From: Escherichia sp. E1V33
Lineage (GTDB): Bacteria; Pseudomonadota; Gammaproteobacteria; Enterobacterales; Enterobacteriaceae
DNA length: 64,000 bases
Reading direction: 5' to 3'
Assembly (NCBI RefSeq): GCF_004211955.1
Contig: NZ_RHJI01000001.1
Location: 124,001-188,000 of the forward strand
Shown one piece after another: positions 15,062 to 25,576 of this stretch (position 1 is the first letter of the stretch; each line of letters opens with the position of its first letter). Both the position numbers and the translations under genes were made by a program. Under the pieces are notes generated by a model. It was not told where the DNA came from. It saw nothing but the letters and a program-made list of their open reading frames with translations, and did not search any database.

Positions 15062-17146
15062 ATGGAAAGCAAACGTCTGGACAAAGCCGCGTTGGCGGCG
15101 GGGATCAGCCCCAATTACATCAATGCCCACGGAAAACCGCAGTCGATTAGCGCCGAAACCAAACGGCGTTTGCTTGATGCGATGCATCAAAGTGCCGCCA
15201 CGAAAGTGGCGGTAACACCAGTGCCAAATGTCATGGTGTATACCGCCGGGAAAAAAATGGCAATGGCGGTAGAGGGAAGCGGCGAATATAGCTGGCTACT
15301 GACCACCGAAGAAGGTACGCAGTACAAAGGCCACGTGAGCGGTGGTAACGCGTTCAATCTGCCGGCAAAACTGCCGGAAGGTTATCACACGCTGACGCTT
15401 ACTCAGGATGAACAGCGTGCTCATTGTCGGGTGATTGTCGCTCCGAAACGCTGCTACGAACCGCAGGCATTGCTCAACAAGCAAAAACTGTGGGGTGCCT
15501 GCGTCCAGCTTTATACGCTGCGATCGGAAAAAAACTGGGGTATTGGGGATTTTGGCGATCTCAAAGCGATGCTGGTGGATGTGGCAAAACGTGGCGGGTC
15601 GTTCATTGGTCTGAACCCGATTCATGCGCTGTACCCGGCAAACCCGGAAAGCGCCAGTCCGTATAGCCCGTCTTCTCGCCGCTGGCTGAACGTGATTTAT
15701 ATCGACGTTAACGCCGTTGAAGATTTCCAGCTTAGCGAAGAGGCACAAACCTGGTGGCAGATGCCGACCACGCAGCAGACGCTGCAACAGGCGCGGGATG
15801 CCGACTGGGTTGATTACTCCACCGTGACCGCACTAAAAATGACAGCGCTGCGGATGGCGTGGAAAAGTTTTTCACAACGTGATGATGAACAAATGGCAGC
15901 GTTTCGCCAGTTTGTTGCTGAGCAGGGCGATAGCCTGTTCTGGCAGGCGGCGTTTGACGCGCTACATGCCCAGCAAGTGAAAGAAGACGAAATGCGCTGG
16001 GGCTGGCCAGCATGGCCGGAGATGTATCAGAACGTGGATTCGCCAGAAGTGCACCAGTTCTGCGAAGAACATCGCGATGACGTTGATTTTTATCTCTGGC
16101 TGCAGTGGCTGGCTTACAGCCAGTTTGCCGCCTGCTGGGAGATAAGCCAGGGCCATGAAATGCCGATTGGCTTGTATCGTGACCTGGCCGTTGGCGTAGC
16201 AGAAGGTGGAGCAGAAACCTGGTGTGACCGCGAGTTGTATTGCCTGAAAGCGTCGGTTGGCGCGCCGCCGGATATCCTCGGCCCGTTGGGGCAGAACTGG
16301 GGATTGCCGCCGATGGACCCGCATATCATCACCGCGCGCGCCTATGAACCGTTTATCGAGCTGCTGCGTGCCAATATGCAAAACTGCGGCGCGTTGCGAA
16401 TTGACCATGTGATGTCGATGCTGCGTTTGTGGTGGATACCGTATGGCGAGACGGCGGATCAAGGGGCATATGTTCACTATCCGGTGGATGATCTGCTCTC
16501 GATTCTGGCACTTGAAAGTAAACGCCATCGCTGCATGGTGATTGGTGAAGATCTCGGCACTGTACCGGTAGAGATTGTCGGTAAGCTGCGCAGCAGCGGT
16601 GTGTATTCCTATAAAGTGCTCTATTTCGAAAACGACCACGAGAAGACGTTCCGTGCGCCGAAAGTGTATCCTGAGCAGTCGATGGCGGTTGCGGCGACAC
16701 ACGACCTGCCAACGCTGCGTGGTTACTGGGAAAGCGGAGATTTAACGCTGGGCAAAACGCTGGGGCTATACCCGGATGAAGATGTGCTGCGTGGTTTATA
16801 TCAGGATCGCGAACTGGCGAAGCAAGGGCTGCTGGATGCGCTGCATAAATACGGTTGTCTGCCTAAACGCGCCGGGCATAAAGCGTCGCTGATGGCGATG
16901 ACGCCGACGCTTAATCGTGGTTTGCAGCGCTACATTGCCGACAGTAACAGTGCTCTATTAGGACTACAGCCGGAAGACTGGCTGGATATGGCCGAACCGG
17001 TGAATATTCCTGGCACCAGTTACCAGTATAAAAACTGGCGACGCAAGCTTTCCGCAACGCTTGAGACGATGTTTGCCGATGATGGGGTGAACAAGTTGAT
17101 TAAAGATCTGGACAAGCGGCGCAGGGCGGCAGCGAAGAAGAAATAG
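15062..17146 (+). CDS. malQ: 4-alpha-glucanotransferase (amylomaltase)
   Basis: MalQ transfers maltodextrinyl groups between glucans and releases glucose, producing the longer dextrins that MalP degrades. The 694-residue protein is a GH77 enzyme: the nucleophile aspartate lies in 'ALRIDHVMSMLRLWW', the acid/base glutamate in 'VIGEDLGTVP', and the third catalytic aspartate in 'AATHDLPTLRGYW'. An enterobacterial N-terminal extension (~1-130) precedes the barrel. A lysine-rich tail (RRRAAAKKK) ends the protein. It is co-transcribed with malP. Confidence 0.97.
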   Translation: MESKRLDKAALAAGISPNYINAHGKPQSISAETKRRLLDAMHQSAATKVAVTPVPNVMVYTAGKKMAMAVEGSGEYSWLLTTEEGTQYKGHVSGGNAFNLPAKLPEGYHTLTLTQDEQRAHCRVIVAPKRCYEPQALLNKQKLWGACVQLYTLRSEKNWGIGDFGDLKAMLVDVAKRGGSFIGLNPIHALYPANPESASPYSPSSRRWLNVIYIDVNAVEDFQLSEEAQTWWQMPTTQQTLQQARDADWVDYSTVTALKMTALRMAWKSFSQRDDEQMAAFRQFVAEQGDSLFWQAAFDALHAQQVKEDEMRWGWPAWPEMYQNVDSPEVHQFCEEHRDDVDFYLWLQWLAYSQFAACWEISQGHEMPIGLYRDLAVGVAEGGAETWCDRELYCLKASVGAPPDILGPLGQNWGLPPMDPHIITARAYEPFIELLRANMQNCGALRIDHVMSMLRLWWIPYGETADQGAYVHYPVDDLLSILALESKRHRCMVIGEDLGTVPVEIVGKLRSSGVYSYKVLYFENDHEKTFRAPKVYPEQSMAVAATHDLPTLRGYWESGDLTLGKTLGLYPDEDVLRGLYQDRELAKQGLLDALHKYGCLPKRAGHKASLMAMTPTLNRGLQRYIADSNSALLGLQPEDWLDMAEPVNIPGTSYQYKNWRRKLSATLETMFADDGVNKLIKDLDKRRRAAAKKK

Positions 17147-17157
17147 AGTGCGGTTGA

Positions 17158-17180
17158 TGCCGGATGCGATGCATCCGGCA
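17158..17180. repeat. REP-like hairpin between malQ and gntT
   Basis: The inverted repeat 'tgccggatg'/'catccggca' sits between the converging ends of malQ and gntT. It is a single REP unit and may protect or end both transcripts. Confidence 0.75.
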
Positions 17181-17190
17181 GTCAGTGTTA

Positions 17191-18507
17191 TCAAATCACC
17201 ATATTCAGCAGCAGACAGCCTACCAGACCGCACACTGAGATAATGGTTTCCAGCATCGACCAGGACTTGATGGTCTCGCCGATAGTCAGGTTAAAGTACT
17301 CTTTGAACAGCCAGAAGCCCGGATCGTTCACGTGAGAGAAAATCACACTACCGGAACCCACTGCGATAACCATCAGCTCCGGGCTAACACCCGTCGTTGC
17401 AATCAGCGGTGCAGCGATACCACCCGCAGTGATTGCCGCAACGGTTGCGGAACCCAGTGCGATACGCAGTACGGCAGCAATCGACCAGGCCATCAGCAGC
17501 GGAGAAATGTTGGTTTCGTGCATCATGGAAGCAATGTATTTGTCCACGCCGCTGTCTACCAGCACCTGCTTGAACGCACCGCCACCACCGATGATCAACA
17601 GCATCATCGCGATGATTTTGATTGAAGAAACCAGCGTGTCGTTAATCTGATCCATTGAACGACCACGGTTCAGACCAAAGGTGAACATCGCGATCAGTAC
17701 GGCAATCAGCGTAGCCATTACCGGGTCGCCGAGGAACTCCGCCACAGGCAGGAAAGCGTGACCTTTCGGCAGGATCATTTCGGCAATCGCACGCATCGCC
17801 ATCAGTACAACCGGCACCAGAGAAGTCCAGACGCTGACACCAAAGCTCGGCATCTCTTCTTCACTGAAGGTTTTCGCGCTGTACAGACCTTCCGGAATTG
17901 GCTTATCGATACCTTTCAGCACGCGAGCGTAAACCGGACCAGCAAGAATAACAGTCGGGATTGCCAGAATGGTGCCGTACAGCAGGGTTTTACCCATATC
18001 AGCCTGGAAGATGGTGGCAATCGCGGTTGGACCCGGATGCGGCGGCAGGAAGCCGTGAGTAACAGACAGCGCAGCTGCCATCGGTACACCAACGTAAAGC
18101 AGTGGAATATTCGCCGCTGCAGCGATAGTGAATACCAGAGGCAGCATCAGTACGAAACCCACTTCATAGAACAGGGCAAAACCAACGGTGAAACCGGTCA
18201 GTACCACAGCCCACTGGATGTGCTTTTTACCGAATTTGGCAATCAGCGTGGTGGCGATACGTTGTGCACCACCGCAGTCTGCCAGCATTTTGCCCAGCAT
18301 CGCGCCAAAACCCATGATCAGGGCAAGGCTGCCGAGCGTACCGCCGACACCGGCTTTGATAGAGCCGATAACTTTATCCAGTGGCATACCTTGCATTAAT
18401 CCAACAGCAAGCGCCACCAGGACGAGAGCGATGAAACCGTTCATTTTGAAGCGGATCATCAGGAGTAATAACAAGATTACACCGATAGCAACAATGACTA
18501 ATGGCAT
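17191..18507 (-). CDS. gntT: High-affinity gluconate transporter
   Basis: GntT is an inner-membrane gluconate:H+ symporter of the GntP family. Its 438 residues are almost entirely hydrophobic, with 12-14 predicted membrane segments. Conserved elements include 'GFGAMLGKMLADCGGAQRIA', 'HGFLPPHPGPTAIA' and 'HVNDPGFWLFKEY'. The start gives the known N-terminus MPLVIVAIG. Two GntR-type palindromes upstream indicate control by gluconate through GntR. Confidence 0.97.
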   Translation of the reverse strand: MPLVIVAIGVILLLLLMIRFKMNGFIALVLVALAVGLMQGMPLDKVIGSIKAGVGGTLGSLALIMGFGAMLGKMLADCGGAQRIATTLIAKFGKKHIQWAVVLTGFTVGFALFYEVGFVLMLPLVFTIAAAANIPLLYVGVPMAAALSVTHGFLPPHPGPTAIATIFQADMGKTLLYGTILAIPTVILAGPVYARVLKGIDKPIPEGLYSAKTFSEEEMPSFGVSVWTSLVPVVLMAMRAIAEMILPKGHAFLPVAEFLGDPVMATLIAVLIAMFTFGLNRGRSMDQINDTLVSSIKIIAMMLLIIGGGGAFKQVLVDSGVDKYIASMMHETNISPLLMAWSIAAVLRIALGSATVAAITAGGIAAPLIATTGVSPELMVIAVGSGSVIFSHVNDPGFWLFKEYFNLTIGETIKSWSMLETIISVCGLVGCLLLNMVI

Positions 18508-18527
18508 GATTTACCTGGCCTTTCATT

Positions 18528-18542
18528 TGTTATGGGTAACGT
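18528..18542. promoter_or_regulatory. GntR operator, proximal to gntT
   Basis: TGTTATGGGTAACGT is a palindrome with the TGTTA..TAACG arms of known GntR operators. It lies in the gntT leader about 20 bases before the start codon. Confidence 0.7.
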
Positions 18543-18667
18543 CAGGCTTCTGACGATAAATTCTGATCGTCCCAACTGGGAACAGAGATATAACAGCACC
18601 ATGGCTGACGACTTCTAAAACTAATTAGTGTAGTCAGATGTTATGAGTGTGTTTGGTGCCCATGCAA

Positions 18668-18683
18668 ATGATACGGGTAACAT
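18668..18683. promoter_or_regulatory. GntR operator, distal to gntT
   Basis: ATGATACGGGTAACAT matches the GntR palindrome and is about 140 bases upstream of the proximal copy. Two spaced operators are consistent with repression by looping, as described for gntT. Confidence 0.7.
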
Positions 18684-18804
18684 TGTGTGCTTGAGAATCA
18701 CCAGAGCGGGGTAAATTTAAATTATGAGAGGTTGGTCATATTATCGCGGGGAAAAGTAGGGATTGGATTTGCCGAGGCAATGTAGCGCCAATGCCTGGCA
18801 GACG

Positions 18805-18850
<46 letters not shown>

Positions 18851-18858
18851 AGGATAAC

Positions 18859-19434
18859 TCAGTAGTAAGAGTGTTCGCCGCGCTGGTGTTCGGTGAGATC
18901 GCGGACACCTTTCAGTTCCGGGAATTCGTTCAGCAACTGCTTTTCGATCCCTTCTTTCAGCGTCACATCGACCATTGAACAACCGTTACAGCCGCCGCCA
19001 AATTGCAGAATGGCGTAACCGTCTTCGGTGATTTCCATCAGCGAAACGCGACCACCGTGACCGGCAAGTTGCGGGTTGATCTGCGATTGCAGCATATACT
19101 CCACACGCTCCATCAGAGGCGCATCGTCAGCCACTTTACGCATTTTGGCGTTCGGGGCTTTCAGCGTCAGCTGAGAACCCAGCTGGTCGGTTACAAAGTC
19201 GATCTCTGCATCTTCCAGGTATGGTGCGCTCAACTCATCAACATACGCAGTCAGCAGGTCAAATTTCAGGGCGGTATCGGTGGCTTCCACAGCGTCCGGC
19301 GGACAATAAGAAACGCCACATTCAGCGTTAGGCGTGCCAGGGTTAATCACAAATACGCGGATTTGTGTCCCTTCTTCCTGGTTTGCCAGCAGTTTGGCAA
19401 AGTGCGCTTGTGCAGCATCGGAAATACGGATCAT
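18859..19434 (-). CDS. nfuA: Fe-S cluster carrier protein NfuA
   Basis: NfuA binds a [4Fe-4S] cluster and delivers it to targets such as aconitase and lipoyl synthase, mainly under oxidative stress or iron limitation. The 191-residue protein has a degenerate A-type carrier domain (~1-95) that lacks the usual cysteines, and a C-terminal Nfu domain with the CxxC cluster site in '[15 protein letters not shown]' near residues 149-152. It lies upstream of gntT and downstream of gntX on the same strand. Older names are yhgI and gntY. Confidence 0.96.
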
Positions 19435-19492
19435 AGTAATGGCCTAATAGTTGACTATTTTAGTTGGTTATAATACGCCCATCATCGAGGCT

Positions 19493-20176
<684 letters not shown>

Positions 20177-20191
20177 ATGTTCATCCTTGTG

Positions 20192-20984
<793 letters not shown>

Positions 20985-21012
20985 ACAGCTTTTGAAATGG
21001 CGAGACAGAACT

Positions 21013-21162
21013 TTACTGACTCGCCGCAGCCAACTCTTCTTCTGACAGCCCGGTAAAGCGCATGATGTCTGCAAGAGGGACTCCGGATTCAAGCATTATT
21101 TTGGCTATATGCAGGGCTTTGGATTGTTCCCCCTCCTGCCGCAATCTTTCCGCAATAGTCAT
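21013..21162 (-). CDS. RpnA-S: small C-terminal protein from an internal start in rpnA
   Basis: An in-frame ATG within rpnA is preceded at four bases by a very strong ribosome site AAGGAGAG (21167-21174, minus strand). Translation from it would give 49 residues, beginning [11 protein letters not shown] and ending EEELAAASQ. Internally started C-terminal Rpn proteins have been reported to inhibit the full-length toxic nuclease, acting as an in-gene antitoxin. The strength of the site, which is better than that of many normal starts here, is visible; the inhibitor role is by family knowledge. Confidence 0.72.
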
Positions 21163-21891
21163 TAAACTCTCCTTGTGTTTTGGTGAACGTTCGGCCACAC
21201 CGTCGATAAAATCGTTAAAACGTACCGCATCGCCGGTTTGCAGTATGTAATTAAACAGCCCTTTGATTTGTCTGTCATTAGCGTATCCACTACTTAATAA
21301 GCAGGCCATTTGCTCTACCAGCCCCATCAGGTCACGTTGGCGTATATGTTTTTGAATTAACTCCAGCAGCGCCATGCGTCGGTGCTGCATGATTTCATCA
21401 TCAGGCATGACGGTGATATCAATCAGCGGAAATGCAGAGGCATAAAGCTGCCTTGCCAGGTTGGGATCGGCGAAACAATCCAGCCAACACAGCGAATAGG
21501 GATAGGGGCTTTCAATACCGTGATAAAACAACAATGGCACCACCATCGGCAACGTTTTGTATCCGGCATCCAGGTGGTTTTGCATTGCGGCAATGGCGTA
21601 ACGCATCATGCGGAATGCGATCAGTTTGTTTGAGGTGCTTTGATGTTCAATCAGACAATAGATGTATCCTGGTCCTTGTTCCGTTTTCACCGACCACAGC
21701 ACGTCGGAATAGCTTTCACGCAGATCGTCATCAATAAAGCTGCTCGACTCCAGCTTGAGGGTTTTCATATCACAGAGCGCGTGAATGGGTGCCGGTAAAT
21801 GAAACGCAAGAAAATCGCGTGCCGTGTCCGGTTGGCGTAAAAAGAGTTTGAACAGCGCATCGTGTGGGGTGGAACTCTGCTTTTTGCTCAT
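21013..21891 (-). CDS. rpnA: Recombination-promoting nuclease RpnA
   Basis: The 292-residue protein belongs to the Rpn/transposase_31 family (yhgA in older lists), whose members are PD-(D/E)XK-type endonucleases that raise RecA-independent recombination. The N-terminal '[20 protein letters not shown]' stretch and the nuclease-like '[20 protein letters not shown]' then '[19 protein letters not shown]' segments are family hallmarks. The C-terminal ~50 residues form a separate helical module that is also encoded by an internal start (see next entry). There is no sign of transposon ends. It converges on bioH and is followed upstream by a terminator shared with feoC. Confidence 0.92.
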   Translation of the reverse strand: MSKKQSSTPHDALFKLFLRQPDTARDFLAFHLPAPIHALCDMKTLKLESSSFIDDDLRESYSDVLWSVKTEQGPGYIYCLIEHQSTSNKLIAFRMMRYAIAAMQNHLDAGYKTLPMVVPLLFYHGIESPYPYSLCWLDCFADPNLARQLYASAFPLIDITVMPDDEIMQHRRMALLELIQKHIRQRDLMGLVEQMACLLSSGYANDRQIKGLFNYILQTGDAVRFNDFIDGVAERSPKHKESLMTIAERLRQEGEQSKALHIAKIMLESGVPLADIMRFTGLSEEELAAASQ

Positions 21892-22040
21892 GGCGCTTCT
21901 TCACCTGGTGTTTGAATGCCGCGACTCTACGCGCCACTCCACACCTGTGCATTAGCGAGTTTTCATCCCTGCGAGACGCTTTCAGAGGAACTTACGTCGC
22001 GCTGCAAGAATTGCATTTTTATGGAAAGCCGCACGCAAAA

Positions 22041-22069
22041 AAGCCCGGATGCAAACGCATACCGGGCTT
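22041..22069. terminator. Bidirectional terminator between rpnA and feoC
   Basis: The arms 'aagcccgg' and 'ccgggctt' with inner atgc/gcat form a GC-rich hairpin, flanked by A-rich sequence on one side and 'tttt' on the other. It ends the feoABC transcript and may insulate rpnA. Confidence 0.8.
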
Positions 22070-22093
22070 TTCAAAACAGGCGATGGAGTATGG

Positions 22094-22330
22094 TTAACGC
22101 AGCGCCCACCACTCGCGCAGACAGGCTTTTCCTTCCGGGCAGCTTTTACAACTGCCGGAGAGGCAGCCGTCAGGTTCTTCCTGAATCCGCACCGCTTTGC
22201 CCATACTTTCCAGCTGTTGCAGCATGGCGTTAATCATTGGCTGCGGGGTGTTCAATGTCTGGCTTATCTGAGCCGCTTCCATACGGCCCCGTAACGCCAG
22301 CAAATCACGCACCTGAATGAGCGAAGCCAT
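22094..22330 (-). CDS. feoC: Ferrous iron transport protein C
   Basis: FeoC is a 78-residue accessory protein of the FeoB iron transporter. It has a winged-helix N-terminal part ('[20 protein letters not shown]') and a C-terminal loop with four cysteines in '[15 protein letters not shown]' that can bind an oxygen-sensitive Fe-S cluster. It is reported to protect FeoB from FtsH proteolysis in relatives. The start MASLIQ lies 10 bases after feoB; the longer in-frame start overlaps feoB. Confidence 0.95.
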   Translation of the reverse strand: MASLIQVRDLLALRGRMEAAQISQTLNTPQPMINAMLQQLESMGKAVRIQEEPDGCLSGSCKSCPEGKACLREWWALR

Positions 22331-22340
22331 TGCTGCACCC

Positions 22341-24662
22341 TTAGTGGCAATCGCCAGTGGTGCTGGCTGCACAGCAACTGCTTACCGATTTGCGTGTTGC
22401 CAGCAGTTCGATATCCACCCGGCTACGCGCGCGGCGCAGCAAACCGATAACCACGATGTTAAACAGGATAACCGCCAGAATGCACACCAGGCTGTAAGTT
22501 GGGTGCTGGCTGTAGCTGGCGACCTGATAGAACAATGTTGCCAGCGAGTAAGCGATATTCAGCCCCCACAGGATGGAGAAGCCCATCCAGCCACGGCTTG
22601 ATTCACGAGCAATTGCACCCATCACCGAGATGCACGGTACATACAGCAGGACGAAAATCAGATAGCTGTAAGCGGCTGCCGCACTGCCGAATTTCTGATC
22701 CATCACGCCCATCGCCCCGGTACCCATTTCGCCGTCGCCTTTACTAGCTTCAATGGGGTTCATCAGTACGCTAAGGCTGAAGGTGTCTTTCAGGCTCTGC
22801 CAGGTTTCATCAACCGCGCTGAACAGCTCTTCACCGAGATTAAATTCTGCCGGATTGAACTCTTCGTCCTGAATATTTTCTGCGGTGTAGAGAGTGTTGA
22901 GCGTACCCACTACCACCTCTTTCGCCATGGCGCCCGTGAACAGGCCAACCGTTGCCTGCCAGTTATCCTCATGCACGCCAATCGGTTTGAAGACCGGGGT
23001 GATCACACGGCTAACGGAAGCCAGCGCCGAGTCGTTGATGTTATCGACGATTTTCCCGCTCAATGAGAAGCTGTTGAATGCGCTCAGGAAAATGCTGACG
23101 ATGATGATCACTTTACCTGCGCGCATCACGAAGCCTTTCAGACGCTGCCAGGTCTGGATAATCAGGCTTTTAACGTGTGGCACGTGATAGACCGGCAACT
23201 CCATGACAAACGGCGTCGCTTCACCGCGCATGATGGTGTACTTGAGCATCAGGCCAGTCAGCACCGCCATCACAATACCCAGCATATACAGCGAGAAGAC
23301 CGCCAGCGCGCCGTTCTGCCCGAAGAAGGCAGCCGCAAAGACCGCGAAGATAGCCAGACGCGCGCCGCAGGACATAAACGGTGCCATCATGATGGTCATC
23401 AGACGTTCACGCGGCGCATCAAGCGTACGCGCACCCATTACCGACGGTACGTTACAACCGAAACCGACGATCAGCGGTACAAAGGATTTCCCCGGCAAGC
23501 CCAGCGCCTGCATCAGACGGTCCATCACAAACGCCGCACGCGCCATATACCCGGAGTCCTCGAGGAAGGAGAGGAACAGGTACATCATGCCGATCTGCGG
23601 CACCAGTGGCAGCACGGTGTTAATACCACCGCCCAGGCCCTGGGCAAGGAAGATTGTCAACCAGTCCGGGAAGTGGAGCGTGTAGCCAATCCACTGAATA
23701 CCATGCACAAACAGCGCCACGGAACCGACGTCAAACAGCGGCTGTAACGCTCCGCCGATGTTGATAGCCAGCAGGAACATCAGGTACATCACAAAGAGGA
23801 AAATCGGCAGACCGAGGAAACGGTTGAGCACGATTTTATCTACCGCAGTGGTGAAACGGCTGGGTTCTGCCGTCAGGGTGTTGCTTACTACATCACAGAT
23901 GGCAGCAATGCACTGGTAACGCGCATCGGCAATATGCAGCGCCGGATCGTCCATCTCATTACGCAGACGGGCGAGGGCGGCATCCAGATGCTGCGACGCT
24001 TCACCGGCGTAGGCGCGGCTGTAGATATCGCCTTCCAGCATTTGCAGGCCCAGCCAGCGACGTTGTTTCAGCGGGATGTCGGAAGGCATCACTTTTGCCA
24101 GTGAATCTGCTTCGTTGAGCAGCGGCTGCGCGTAATGCACCAGTTCCACATTATCGTTAGATTTATAGCGATCAATCGCCAGCTTGAGCGCTTCAATACC
24201 GCGACCACGGGTTGAAACCAGCGGGATCACCGGGCAGCCAAGACGCGCCGACAGCGCATCAATTTCAATGCGAATATTTTGCTTCTCGGCAATGTCGAGC
24301 ATGTTCAGCGCCACGATGCAGGGAATGCCGAGTTCCAGCAGTTGCAGCGTCAGGTACAGGTTACGCTCAAGGTTAGACGCATCCACCACGTTAATTAGCA
24401 GGTCGGCATCACCACTCAAAATGTAGTGGCAGGCGATTTGCTCGTCCAACGACGTCTGAGATGAAATGGTGGTCAGAGAATAGGTGCCGGGCAGGTCCAC
24501 CAGCGTGACCTGATGATCGGTGGTGGAGAATTGCCCTTCTTTACGTTCGACGGTAACGCCAGCCCAGTTTCCTACACGCTGACGCGCGCCGGTGAGCTGG
24601 TTAAATAAGGTTGTCTTGCCAGAATTTGGATTACCAATTAAGCCAATGGTTAATTTTTTCAT
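22341..24662 (-). CDS. feoB: Ferrous iron permease with GTPase domain
   Basis: FeoB imports Fe2+ across the inner membrane. The 773-residue protein starts with a G-protein domain (G1 'GNPNSGKTT' at ~9-17, G3 'DLPGT', G4 'NMLD'), followed by a GDI domain (~170-265). The remainder is a membrane domain with two 'gate' repeats, the first containing '[17 protein letters not shown]' and the second '[15 protein letters not shown]'; the cysteine in each is conserved. The cysteine-rich C-terminus ends in [13 protein letters not shown]. The start MKKLTIG was chosen over a four-residue extension. It lies 16 bases after feoA. Confidence 0.97.
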   Translation of the reverse strand: MKKLTIGLIGNPNSGKTTLFNQLTGARQRVGNWAGVTVERKEGQFSTTDHQVTLVDLPGTYSLTTISSQTSLDEQIACHYILSGDADLLINVVDASNLERNLYLTLQLLELGIPCIVALNMLDIAEKQNIRIEIDALSARLGCPVIPLVSTRGRGIEALKLAIDRYKSNDNVELVHYAQPLLNEADSLAKVMPSDIPLKQRRWLGLQMLEGDIYSRAYAGEASQHLDAALARLRNEMDDPALHIADARYQCIAAICDVVSNTLTAEPSRFTTAVDKIVLNRFLGLPIFLFVMYLMFLLAINIGGALQPLFDVGSVALFVHGIQWIGYTLHFPDWLTIFLAQGLGGGINTVLPLVPQIGMMYLFLSFLEDSGYMARAAFVMDRLMQALGLPGKSFVPLIVGFGCNVPSVMGARTLDAPRERLMTIMMAPFMSCGARLAIFAVFAAAFFGQNGALAVFSLYMLGIVMAVLTGLMLKYTIMRGEATPFVMELPVYHVPHVKSLIIQTWQRLKGFVMRAGKVIIIVSIFLSAFNSFSLSGKIVDNINDSALASVSRVITPVFKPIGVHEDNWQATVGLFTGAMAKEVVVGTLNTLYTAENIQDEEFNPAEFNLGEELFSAVDETWQSLKDTFSLSVLMNPIEASKGDGEMGTGAMGVMDQKFGSAAAAYSYLIFVLLYVPCISVMGAIARESSRGWMGFSILWGLNIAYSLATLFYQVASYSQHPTYSLVCILAVILFNIVVIGLLRRARSRVDIELLATRKSVSSCCAASTTGDCH

Positions 24663-24678
24663 TGTTATTCTCACCGTA

Positions 24679-24906
24679 TTAACAGGAAACCGCTTCCACT
24701 TCTAATAAGGCCAGATCTTTTTTCCGTAATACCAGGCTCACACGACGGGTTTCGATATGAATGGGGTCACCGAGTGGAGCGACGCGCACCACATTAAAAG
24801 AGGAGCCAGGTAACATGCCAAGAGAAAGCAGCTTCTGACGATATGCCGGGCTGATTTCACGGGAAAAGCCAGTGATTTTCCACGCAGTATCTGGAGTGTA
24901 TTGCAT
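24679..24906 (-). CDS. feoA: Ferrous iron transport protein A
   Basis: FeoA is a 75-residue cytoplasmic SH3-like protein needed for FeoB function. The conserved '[21 protein letters not shown]' stretch is split by the SH3 loop, and the C-terminal '[15 protein letters not shown]' strand is typical. It is first in feoABC. Upstream are an FNR site and a Fur-like site, which match known anaerobic induction and iron repression. Confidence 0.96.
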   Translation of the reverse strand: MQYTPDTAWKITGFSREISPAYRQKLLSLGMLPGSSFNVVRVAPLGDPIHIETRRVSLVLRKKDLALLEVEAVSC

Positions 24907-25019
24907 AGGTGCCTACTTGTTTCTCATTAACTGGATAACTACCTCATGGGGCGTTTGACAGCGACATGGGACCAGATGATTTGCCAACGAAGGAGAGATT
25001 AAATAATCAACAGCACAAT

Positions 25020-25038
25020 GATAATGAGAATGGTTTCT
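25020..25038. promoter_or_regulatory. Fur box candidate of feoABC
   Basis: GATAATGAGAATGGTTTCT matches the classical 19-base Fur consensus at 13 positions, including the whole left arm. It lies ~110-130 bases upstream of feoA, between the gene and the FNR site. Confidence 0.65.
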
Positions 25039-25095
25039 ATCAGCAATACTTAAAATGTGTGCGAATGTTGGTTTAGATAATAATCTGACTCAATG

Positions 25096-25109
25096 TTGAT
25101 GTGGCTCAA
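25096..25109. promoter_or_regulatory. FNR site of feoABC
   Basis: Read towards feoA the sequence is TTGAGCCACATCAA, matching the FNR consensus TTGAT-N4-ATCAA at nine of ten positions. It explains anaerobic activation of ferrous uptake. Confidence 0.75.
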
Positions 25110-25242
25110 GGTTATATCGCAGCGAAAATATAATTCGAATAGCGAATTACCAGCACAGGCTAATGTTTAATTAAGGTTTCAGTTGTTAATGAAGTGATAA
25201 ATATTAACGGAATATATTGTGAGTTTGGCTGTGGAATAAATA

Positions 25243-25477
25243 TGCCGGAGATATTCTCCGGCAGAGATTGCTGACAAACTGGCTTAAAAGTCCAAAAGGG
25301 GCACGGTTTTCCCCCTCGCCCTTTTAGGGAGAGGGCCGGGGTGAGGGTAAATAACCGTGCCAGTGCTGGTCTGTTCCCCTCACCCTAACCCTAACCCTCT
25401 CCCCGGAGGGGCGAGGGGACTGTCCGGGCACATTTTTAGACTTTGTCATCAGTCTGAGCCGGAGATATTTTCCGGCA
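25243..25477. repeat. Inverted box C repeats nested between duplicated hairpins
   Basis: Two box C elements (about 25309-25347 and 25375-25421) face each other. They are enclosed by two copies of a hairpin with arms 'gccgga(g)' and '(c)tccggc' around 'atatt' (25243-25263 and 25457-25477). The second hairpin is followed by 'attttt' and may terminate transcription in the plus direction. Confidence 0.75.
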
Positions 25478-25502
25478 TTTTTATGTCAGGCAAGGCGTTC
25501 GT

Positions 25503-25575
25503 TGCCAGATGCGGCGTGAACGCCTTATCTGACCTACGATTTCGTGCAAATTCGAACCGTAGGCCAATCAGGGCA
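25503..25575. repeat. REP pair at the 3' end of tex
   Basis: A complete REP palindrome (25503-25537) is followed after a short spacer by a partial inverted copy (25559-25575) right at the stop of tex. Confidence 0.75.
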
Positions 25576-25576
25576 T

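Larger units (their letters stand above)
24907..25576. promoter_or_regulatory. feoA control region and repeat-rich gap up to tex
   Basis: This 670-base gap has no convincing gene. Its feoA-proximal half holds the Fur and FNR sites. Its tex-proximal half holds, in order, a hairpin (25243-25263), two box C elements in inverted orientation, a second copy of the same hairpin (25457-25477) and a REP. Confidence 0.75.

Noticed and set aside
17758..18399. 213-codon open frame opposite gntT
   Set aside because: Its composition is the complement of a membrane-protein gene and it shows no domain.
21013..21891. rpnA as part of a transposon
   Set aside because: The family is annotated transposase_31, but no terminal inverted repeats or target duplication are visible, and the locus fits the K-12 gene order.
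23175..23747. 190-codon open frame opposite feoB
   Set aside because: Arg/His/Gln-rich shadow of the feoB coding sequence without its own ribosome site.
25300..25421. Possible CRISPR or telomere-like repeat (ccctaaccctaaccct)
   Set aside because: It is one box C element with a short internal duplication; there are no regular spacers or cas genes.
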